A stretch of 5,231 bases of DNA from Sediminibacterium sp. (GTDB lineage: Bacteria > Bacteroidota > Bacteroidia > Chitinophagales > Chitinophagaceae), in NCBI GenBank assembly GCA_030832695.1, contig JAURIP010000129.1, positions 1 to 5,231 of the forward strand. Reading direction: 5' to 3'. The position numbers were made by a program, and so were the translations under genes. Positions 1 through 5,231 of the stretch are shown in pieces (the first letter of the stretch is position 1; each line of letters begins with the position of its first letter). Under the pieces are notes generated by a model. That model ran no database searches. It saw only the letters and a list, made by a program, of their open reading frames with translations, and was not told where the DNA came from.

Positions 1-2
1 GA

Positions 3-476
3 AAATTGAAAAATGCATTTGGTGGTAGAGGAACAAAAGATGAAAATTTAGATAACGCACATGGAATTTGTGTTGATACCAGAACAGGCACCACCACATT
101 AATTGTTACAGACAGAAATAAAAATTGTTTCAAAAGATTTTCATTGGATGGAAAACTAATGGAGATTATTCAATTGCCAGGTGCAGGTGTTTGTAGACCA
201 GTGATCAAGGGTGATTATTTATATGCTGCAGTATTAAGATCCCCTATGTCTGTTGAGAAATCTGGATTTGTTACCATTTTAAACAAAGAAAATAAAGTGG
301 TTTCTAATATTGGTGGTACAGAACCTATTTATGAAAATGGCAAATTAAAAACTATGGCGCAAGCGGATAAAATATTTGCACATCCACACGATGTGTGTGT
401 TGATGATGAAGGAAGTATTTATGTGGCACAATGGGCTTCAGGAAAAGTGTATCCTTATAAATTAACGCGTGTATAA
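3..476 (+). CDS. NHL-repeat / six-bladed beta-propeller protein, C-terminal part (5'-truncated by window)
   Basis: The last 157 residues of a protein whose start lies upstream; the frame is open to the window's first bases. The in-frame TTG at position 6 is probably not a start, because it falls directly before a propeller-type FGGRG segment. Two NHL-like blade signatures are visible: AHGICVDTRTG near the beginning, and HPHDVCVDDEGSIYVAQW just before the C-terminus. Each has the family pattern of a His/Pro turn, a hydrophobic strand, Asp-Gly, then a YVA strand. Between them are DRNKNCFKRFSLDGK and a further strand-rich stretch. NHL propellers are usually secreted in Bacteroidota and act as binding scaffolds or, in the peptidyl-hydroxyglycine amidating lyase relatives, as metal-dependent lyases. 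The HPH motif would suit metal binding, but the catalytic set cannot be judged from this fragment. It lies 39 nt before the PSD1 cytochrome gene on the same strand, so a shared transcript is likely. Family assignment is fairly sure; function is unknown. Confidence 0.8.
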   Translation, partial: KLKNAFGGRGTKDENLDNAHGICVDTRTGTTTLIVTDRNKNCFKRFSLDGKLMEIIQLPGAGVCRPVIKGDYLYAAVLRSPMSVEKSGFVTILNKENKVVSNIGGTEPIYENGKLKTMAQADKIFAHPHDVCVDDEGSIYVAQWASGKVYPYKLTRV

Positions 477-515
477 TTTTATAAATAATTTGTTGAAATA
501 ATTTTGATTTTGAAT
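477..515 (+). other. Short AT-rich intergenic spacer with a weak candidate Bacteroidota -7 box
   Basis: This spacer separates the propeller gene from the PSD1 gene. It contains TAATTTTG at 499-506, which fits the Bacteroidota -7 consensus TAnnTTTG. I see no TTG at the expected -33 spacing, and a start from this box would leave only a few leader bases before the ATG at 516. No inverted repeat or T-run terminator is present, so read-through from the upstream gene is the simpler reading. There is no Shine-Dalgarno-like purine tract before the ATG, as is common in Bacteroidota. Confidence 0.25.
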
Positions 516-2855
516 ATGAAAAAATATATCAGTTTTGGAGTGATTGTTGCAGTGGTCATAGGACTTGTTTACGGAATTGTATATATTGCCAATGGCAAAA
601 AGGGAGCGCGCTCAAAAGCAATTTCCTACAACCGAGATATTCGTCCTATTTTATCAGACAAATGTTTTTCATGTCATGGCCCAGATGCAAATAAAGTAAA
701 AGCAGGATTAAGATTGGACCTTCCTTCAAGGGCATTTGCTGAACTTGAAAAAAATAAAGGACATTACGCCATTGTTCCTGGCTTCCCTGAAAAAAGTGAT
801 TTGATAACAAGAATAGAATCTAATGATCCGGCAATAATGATGCCGTTACCTGAAAGCCATCTTACAAAATTATCAAAAGAAGAAATTGCATTATTTAAAA
901 GATGGATTCAAGAAGGTGCAAAATATGAAAAGCATTGGGCATTTGTTGCACCAGTAAAAGTAGCATTACCTGAAGTAGATCATACGAAGTGGGTGCGTAA
1001 TGAAATTGATAATTTCATTTTAGAAAAGATGGAAGCGGAAGGATTTGATCCAAATGAGGAAGCGCCACGTGATGCATTAATAAAAAGAGCTTATTCAGAT
1101 GTAATTGGTCTTCCTCCTAGTTATGAGGCATTGAATAAATGGAGAAATAATACGGATGAGAATTGGTATGCTAAAATGTTAGATGAATTATTACAAAAAC
1201 CTGCCTATGGTGAAAAAATGGCTATACAATGGTTGGACTTAGCAAGATATTCTGATTCCTATGGATTTCAGGATGACGAGATTCGTTCTCAATGGCCATG
1301 GCGCGATTGGGTCATTAATTCATTTAATAAAAATATGCATTATGATGAATTTATAACCAACCAAATTGCAGGTGATTTATTACCGAATGCAAGCAAGGCA
1401 AATATTTTAGCAACTGCCTTCTTTAGAAATCATAAATACACGGAGGAAGGTGGGATTATTGAAGAAGAATATCGTGTATCCTATAATATTGATAAAACCA
1501 GAACTTATGGAAAAGCCGTTTTAGGCGTTACCATTGAGTGTGCACAATGTCATGATCACAAGTACGATCCGTTTTCCAATAAAGATTATTATCAATTATA
1601 TGCTTTCTTTAATGAGAGTAAAGAAAAAGGATTTGAAGGAGATGTAGGGCAATCAACCAAGGCAAAAACTCCAAAATTATATATTAGCAAGGAAGAGCGT
1701 AGTAGTTTTTTGAATTTTGTAAACACAGTGGATACGGGTATGATTGAAGTTTCCGTCATGGGTGATTGGAAAGCAGGCGATACGGTAAAACCAAGACCTA
1801 CTTATATTTTAAGCCGTGGTAGTTATGATGCACCAACAGATATTTTAGTAAGGCCTACCGCATTAGAATCCATCATGCCTTATGATAGTACAAAGTACGG
1901 GAGCAATCGTTTGGGTTTGGCCAAGTGGACAAGCAATAAAAAAAATCCACTAACAGCACGTGTGTTTGTGAATTTTATTTGGCAGGATATGTTTGGAAGA
2001 GGGCTTGTAAAAACTTCGGGCGATTTTGGTTTACAAGGCGAGTTACCTACGCATCCAGAATTATTAGACTGGTTAGCAGTCGATTTCATGGAGCATAATT
2101 GGGATATTAAATATCTAGTTAAAAAAATACTGAGTAGTAATACCTACAAACAATCCAACCTAATAAGTAAAAAGCAGTTGGAACAGGATCCGGAAAATTT
2201 AACTTATTCTCGTTCTCCTCGATTAAGATTTAAGGCAGAAATTGTACGTGATTATATTTTAAGCACAAGTGGTTTATTAAATACAACTATTGGTGGACCA
2301 AGTGTTAAACCCTACCAACCTAAGGGCGTTTGGGAAAGTTCCACTTCGGGTCGCGGTAGTTTAGCGAGTTACAAGCAGGATCATGGTTCCGATATTTATA
2401 GAAGAGGCTTATATACTTTTATTAAGTTGACTGCACCGCCACCAAGCATGATGATATTTGATGCAAGTAATAGGGACCAATGCGAAGCAAAAAGATCAAG
2501 TACTAATACACCACTACAAGCATTAACCATGCTTAATGATCCAACCATATTAGAAGCAGCTAGGGTGTTGGGTGAAAATACATCTTTAAGTAAAAAGTCA
2601 TTGGATGAAAAAATTGATCAGGCATTTGAAACGATTGTAATCAGAAAACCCACGAAATTTGAGCGTGAAAAACTAATTGCTTATTGTCAAAAGCAGGTTG
2701 CATTTTTTAATACAAAACCTGCCATTGCAGATGCGGCTTTAAAGGTGGGCGAATTTGAACATCCAAAACAAAAATACAATTCATCAGAAGCAGCTGCTTT
2801 AATGAAAACTATTTTAATCATGTATAATTTAGAAGAAACAATAACAAAATCATAA
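516..2855 (+). CDS. PSD1 family protein: PSCyt1 + DUF1549 (PSCyt2) + DUF1553, c-type cytochrome
   Basis: Complete, 779 residues. I chose ATG 516 over TTG 504 because it gives a normal MKK start directly before the hydrophobic segment (residues about 5-25), a signal anchor or Sec signal with no lipobox Cys and no clear cleavage site. Residues about 44-140 are a PSCyt1 haem domain: CFSCH (C50, C53, H54), Met candidates M108/M109 in MMPLP as distal ligand, and the closing WIQEGAKYEKHWAF. Residues about 156-370 are DUF1549, with WLDLARYSDSYGFQDD and a second haem motif CAQCH (C342, C345, H346) followed by DHKYDPF. After a short linker, RPTYILSRGSYD leads into DUF1553 (about 463-725), with NPLTARVFVNFIWQ, GDFGLQGELPTHPELLDWLA and STNTPLQALTMLNDP. 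The C-terminus (YNLEETITKS) resembles the usual family ending. Many relatives carry a longer linker, often with a lectin-like insert, so this is a compact member. It acts outside the cytoplasmic membrane; haem loading would need Ccm/Ccs proteins encoded elsewhere. The substrate is unknown. The next gene, 6 nt downstream, is its usual partner. Confidence 0.95.
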   Translation: MKKYISFGVIVAVVIGLVYGIVYIANGKKGARSKAISYNRDIRPILSDKCFSCHGPDANKVKAGLRLDLPSRAFAELEKNKGHYAIVPGFPEKSDLITRIESNDPAIMMPLPESHLTKLSKEEIALFKRWIQEGAKYEKHWAFVAPVKVALPEVDHTKWVRNEIDNFILEKMEAEGFDPNEEAPRDALIKRAYSDVIGLPPSYEALNKWRNNTDENWYAKMLDELLQKPAYGEKMAIQWLDLARYSDSYGFQDDEIRSQWPWRDWVINSFNKNMHYDEFITNQIAGDLLPNASKANILATAFFRNHKYTEEGGIIEEEYRVSYNIDKTRTYGKAVLGVTIECAQCHDHKYDPFSNKDYYQLYAFFNESKEKGFEGDVGQSTKAKTPKLYISKEERSSFLNFVNTVDTGMIEVSVMGDWKAGDTVKPRPTYILSRGSYDAPTDILVRPTALESIMPYDSTKYGSNRLGLAKWTSNKKNPLTARVFVNFIWQDMFGRGLVKTSGDFGLQGELPTHPELLDWLAVDFMEHNWDIKYLVKKILSSNTYKQSNLISKKQLEQDPENLTYSRSPRLRFKAEIVRDYILSTSGLLNTTIGGPSVKPYQPKGVWESSTSGRGSLASYKQDHGSDIYRRGLYTFIKLTAPPPSMMIFDASNRDQCEAKRSSTNTPLQALTMLNDPTILEAARVLGENTSLSKKSLDEKIDQAFETIVIRKPTKFEREKLIAYCQKQVAFFNTKPAIADAALKVGEFEHPKQKYNSSEAAALMKTILIMYNLEETITKS

Positions 2856-2864
2856 ATCATTATG
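2853..2864 (+). other. PSD1 / DUF1501 gene junction (6-nt gap)
   Basis: The TAA at 2853-2855 is followed by six bases and the ATG at 2862. The only purine-rich tract upstream (AGAAGAA, about 2831-2837) is some 25 nt from the start, too far for a standard ribosome binding site. Translation of the DUF1501 gene therefore probably depends on ribosomes arriving from the PSD1 gene or on an AT-rich, SD-independent start. Both genes must share a transcript, as there is no room for a promoter or terminator. Confidence 0.6.
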
Positions 2865-4307
2865 AACGAATTTTTAGAACATGGCTTAAATCAAAATAGG
2901 CGTAAATTTTTATCCAAAATGAGTTTGGGTTTGGGCGGATTGGCTTTAGGCTCATTAATGGCGCCTGGATTATTTAATGCTAGCAATGAAGATGAGCTAT
3001 TTGCGAATGTATTACCCCATTTTGCACCCAAAGCAAAACGAATTATTTATTTGTTTCAAAACGGAGCGCCCTCTCAGCTTGACTTATTTGATTATAAGCC
3101 ATTACTACAAACAATGCATGGCGAGGAATTGCCGGCAAGTATTAGAAAGGGACAACGCTTAACAGGTATGACTGCTAATCAAGCAAAATTTCCATTAGCA
3201 GGAACTAAGTTTAAATTTTCGCAACATGGTAGCAATGGTGCTTGGTTTAGTGAAACCTTACCACACCTTTCTAAAATGGCGGATGATATGTGTATTGTTA
3301 AAACAATTTATACCGAAGCTATTAACCACGATCCAGCACTTACTTTTTTTCAAACAGGTTCGCAGGTAGGTAACAGACCAAGTATGGGATCATGGATTAG
3401 TTATGGTTTGGGAAGTGAAAATAAAAACTTGCCAGCGTTTTGTGTGTTATTAAGTAAAGGCAAGGGAAATGGCCAAGGCGTATATTCAAAATTATGGAAT
3501 AACGGATTTTTAGATTCCATACATCAAGGTGTTCAGTTTAGTAGTGGTGAAGAACCCGTTAAATATTTAACCGATCCTGAATTTATCAAACGTGGCGATA
3601 AGCGCGAAATTTTAGATGAGATATCAGCGTTAAACCAAGAATCATATAAAGAAATTGGTGACCCAGAAATTGTAACCAAAATTCAGCAATACGAATTATC
3701 CTACCGTATGCAAATGGCGGTGCCAGAAATTACTTCGTTGCAAAATGAACCAGAGTCTATTGTAAAAATGTATGGACCTGAATGTTTGGTGCCAGGTACT
3801 TATGCAGCAAACTGTTTATTGGCAAGAAAACTTTCAGAGAATGGTGTTCGATTTGTACAATTATATCACCAAGGTTGGGATACCCATGGCAACCTTCCTA
3901 AAGAAATTGAAGGACAATGTAAGGATATAGACCAATCATCAGCTGCATTGATTCAGGATTTAAAACAAAGAGGTTTATTAGATGAAACATTAGTTATATG
4001 GGGTGGAGAGTTTGGAAGAACCAACTATTGCCAAGGTGCATTAACTAAGGATAATTATGGTCGTGATCATCATCCAAAATGTTTTACTATTTGGATGGCA
4101 GGTGGCGGTGTTAAACCTGGCGTGCACGGTGAAACAGACGAATTTGGTTATAATATTAATTCCTTGCCAGTGCATGTTCATGATTTCCATGCAACTATTA
4201 TGCATTTAATGGGTGTTAAACATGAGGAATTTACCTACAAACATTTGGGAAGAAGATATCGTTTAACTGATGTTTCTGGAAATGTGATCAATGATTTAAT
4301 TAGTTAG
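2862..4307 (+). CDS. DUF1501 family protein, Tat-exported, alkaline phosphatase/sulfatase-like fold
   Basis: Complete, 481 residues, within the usual family range. The N-terminus has a twin-arginine signal: NRRKFLSK with R13-R14, then a Gly/Leu/Ala-rich hydrophobic stretch to about residue 40, so it is probably exported folded. Family motifs run in order: YLFQNGAPSQLDLFDYKP (63-80, with S71, D74, D77), NHDPAL (155-160), NRPSMGSWISYGLGS (171-185), HQGWDTHGN (336-344, with D340, H342), GGEFGRT (381-387), GRDHHPKCFTIWMAGGGVKPG (400-420, with D402, H403, H404), TDEFGY (425-430) and DFHATIMHLMG (441-451). The Asp/His set fits the metal-binding layout of the alkaline phosphatase superfamily. There is no C/S-x-P-x-R formylglycine signature, so it should not be called a sulfatase. 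DUF1501 genes are typically found beside PSD1 genes, as here; the reaction is not established. A hydrolase or a structural partner of the cytochrome are both possible. Confidence 0.95.
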   Translation: MNEFLEHGLNQNRRKFLSKMSLGLGGLALGSLMAPGLFNASNEDELFANVLPHFAPKAKRIIYLFQNGAPSQLDLFDYKPLLQTMHGEELPASIRKGQRLTGMTANQAKFPLAGTKFKFSQHGSNGAWFSETLPHLSKMADDMCIVKTIYTEAINHDPALTFFQTGSQVGNRPSMGSWISYGLGSENKNLPAFCVLLSKGKGNGQGVYSKLWNNGFLDSIHQGVQFSSGEEPVKYLTDPEFIKRGDKREILDEISALNQESYKEIGDPEIVTKIQQYELSYRMQMAVPEITSLQNEPESIVKMYGPECLVPGTYAANCLLARKLSENGVRFVQLYHQGWDTHGNLPKEIEGQCKDIDQSSAALIQDLKQRGLLDETLVIWGGEFGRTNYCQGALTKDNYGRDHHPKCFTIWMAGGGVKPGVHGETDEFGYNINSLPVHVHDFHATIMHLMGVKHEEFTYKHLGRRYRLTDVSGNVINDLIS

Positions 4308-4312
4308 TAATG
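4305..4312 (+). other. Tandem stop and TAATG restart junction (translational coupling)
   Basis: The DUF1501 frame ends in TAG (4305-4307) immediately followed by an in-frame TAA (4308-4310). The final A of that second stop is the first base of the next gene's ATG (4310-4312). No Shine-Dalgarno-like sequence precedes it. The arrangement strongly suggests termination-reinitiation, so that the membrane cytochrome is made in step with the DUF1501 protein. The coupling itself is inference from the spacing. Confidence 0.6.
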
Positions 4313-5231
4313 AATTTGAAAAAATGGACGGGATTTGTAAATAATGCACTTTGGGTACTCAATCCCTTTTTATTGTTAATTGCATTTTTTAGTGAAAAAT
4401 TAAAATTGGGCATCTATGTGGAATGGTTGGGGAAAATGCACCCCTTGTTTTTACATTTTCCAATTGTACTAGGTATCCTTATAGGCATCTATTATTTAGT
4501 TGATAAAAAAGGTAGTGTAGACAATAATAAACTACACCCGGTTTTAGTGGGGAATGCTTTTTTAGCAAGCATCGTTGCCATCTTAGGTATTTTTATATCC
4601 AAACAAGGTGGTTATGATGATTCATTAATTTTTGCGCATCAATGGGGTGGCATTACAATAGCAATGATTGGTTGGGGATTGATTTACTTACAGCAATACA
4701 ATCAACGTTTTAAAAGCAATTATATTTATCGTGTTGAATTTGCAATGGTTTACTTATTAGTGATCATTATTTTCACGCATAAAGGAGCTCAACTTACCCA
4801 TGGTGCAAGCGTAATTAGTTTTCCGGAAAAGGAAGCTGCAGAAAATACACAAATAATTAAAGTGATTAATGATTCTAATGCAACTTTGTATGCTAGAGCG
4901 GTGGCGCCTATATTACTACAAAAGTGTGTGGGCTGCCATGGTGCAAATAAAGTAAAAGGAGAATTATTATTAAATACGCCTGAAAATATTTTGAAAGGCG
5001 GTAAGAGTGGAAGTATTCTTACTGCTGACAAGGATAAGGAAGCTATGATGTTTGAAAGAATTCATTTAGATATCACGCACAAAAAACATATGCCGCCAGA
5101 TGGTAAAGTGCAATTAACTACCGAGGAAGTGGCTATTTTAAGTAGATGGATAAAAGCGGGGGGTGACTTTAAGACAAAAATGAATGAATTAGCCAAAACA
5201 GATACTTTGTTTTTATTGGCTAATAAATATA
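4310..5231 (+). CDS. DUF2231-like membrane protein fused to PSCyt1 cytochrome c domain (3'-truncated by window)
   Basis: 307 residues are visible and the frame stays open to the window edge. ATG 4310 was chosen because it overlaps the preceding TAA and opens with MNLKKW before the first membrane helix. About five hydrophobic segments are predicted: 9-27, 46-64, 77-96, 112-127 and 143-157. HPLFLHFPIVLG (44-55) matches the signature of DUF2231 membrane proteins. Histidines lie at or near helix ends (H44, H49, H110, H157, H164). From about residue 193 a PSCyt1-type haem domain follows: APILLQKCVGCHG with C206, C209, H210; then KHMPP (M261 as likely distal ligand); and RWIKAGGDF (279-287). The orientation should place this domain outside the cytoplasm. 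Two nucleotides separate it from the DUF1501 gene. A membrane electron-transfer or anchoring role for the operon's haem proteins is inference. Relatives often extend well beyond the cytochrome domain, so a further C-terminal domain may lie downstream. The cytochrome call is firm; the DUF2231 call is moderately sure. Confidence 0.9.
   Translation, partial: MNLKKWTGFVNNALWVLNPFLLLIAFFSEKLKLGIYVEWLGKMHPLFLHFPIVLGILIGIYYLVDKKGSVDNNKLHPVLVGNAFLASIVAILGIFISKQGGYDDSLIFAHQWGGITIAMIGWGLIYLQQYNQRFKSNYIYRVEFAMVYLLVIIIFTHKGAQLTHGASVISFPEKEAAENTQIIKVINDSNATLYARAVAPILLQKCVGCHGANKVKGELLLNTPENILKGGKSGSILTADKDKEAMMFERIHLDITHKKHMPPDGKVQLTTEEVAILSRWIKAGGDFKTKMNELAKTDTLFLLANKY

Noticed and set aside
6..8. TTG at 6 as a genuine start of the propeller gene
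   Set aside because: The frame is open to the window edge and the codon falls within a propeller-like segment, so the gene almost certainly begins upstream.
499..506. TAATTTTG as a definite promoter -7 box for the PSD1 gene
   Set aside because: No matching -33 element, and a nearly leaderless transcript would result; such strings are expected by chance in AT-rich DNA.
504..515. TTG at 504 as start of the PSD1 protein (four extra residues)
   Set aside because: ATG 516 gives a typical MKK-hydrophobic N-terminus and TTG starts are rare; nothing upstream favours the earlier codon.
1938..1945. Run of eight A as a programmed frameshift site
   Set aside because: The reading frame continues intact through conserved DUF1553 sequence on both sides, and no alternative frame of interest opens there.
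1880..2089. 69-codon open frame on the - strand
   Set aside because: It lies wholly opposite the conserved DUF1553 coding sequence and shows no recognisable protein features; a shadow frame.
2977..3162. 61-codon open frame on the + strand
   Set aside because: It lies inside the DUF1501 gene in another frame, across its conserved N-terminal motif; no independent support.
2862..4307. Annotating the DUF1501 protein as an arylsulfatase
   Set aside because: The fold is related, but the formylglycine signature is absent and the motifs are those of DUF1501.
4789..5031. 80-codon open frame on the - strand
   Set aside because: It lies opposite the CXXCH-containing region of the membrane cytochrome gene, which is clearly the real coding strand.

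Overview
The window is a compact, AT-rich stretch with all recognisable genes on the + strand. It reads as one operon for an extracytoplasmic c-type cytochrome system. Low GC, starts without clear Shine-Dalgarno sequences, Lys/Asn/Ile-rich proteins and this gene combination all point to Bacteroidota (a Chitinophagales/Cytophagales-like environmental lineage would fit). This assignment is inference; there is no rRNA or other phylogenetic marker here. The domain families were first described in Planctomycetes but also occur in Verrucomicrobia and Bacteroidota.

Layout: (1) 3-476, the C-terminal part of an NHL-type beta-propeller protein that begins upstream of the window. (2) 516-2855, a complete 779-residue PSCyt1-DUF1549-DUF1553 ('PSD1') protein with an N-terminal membrane segment and two CXXCH haem-binding motifs. 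(3) 2862-4307, a complete 481-residue DUF1501 protein of the alkaline phosphatase/sulfatase-like fold, with a twin-arginine signal. (4) 4310-5231, the first 307 residues of a membrane protein with about five helices (DUF2231-like) joined to a PSCyt1-type cytochrome c domain. It is still open at the window edge. The gaps between genes are 39, 6 and 2 nt, so co-transcription is very likely, and the last junction has the TAATG form typical of translational coupling.

How they may work together (inference): genes 2 and 4 supply two related mono-haem domains plus a further haem site outside the cytoplasmic membrane. The DUF1501 protein is the usual genetic partner of PSD1 proteins. The propeller could be a substrate-binding or lyase-like subunit. 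The membrane protein could link the soluble haem domains to the membrane electron-transfer chain. The substrate and reaction of PSD1/DUF1501 systems are, to my knowledge, not established, so this is the part of the window most worth experimental attention. I saw no RNA genes, mobile elements, CRISPR arrays or convincing terminators. No gene-free stretch exceeds 39 nt.
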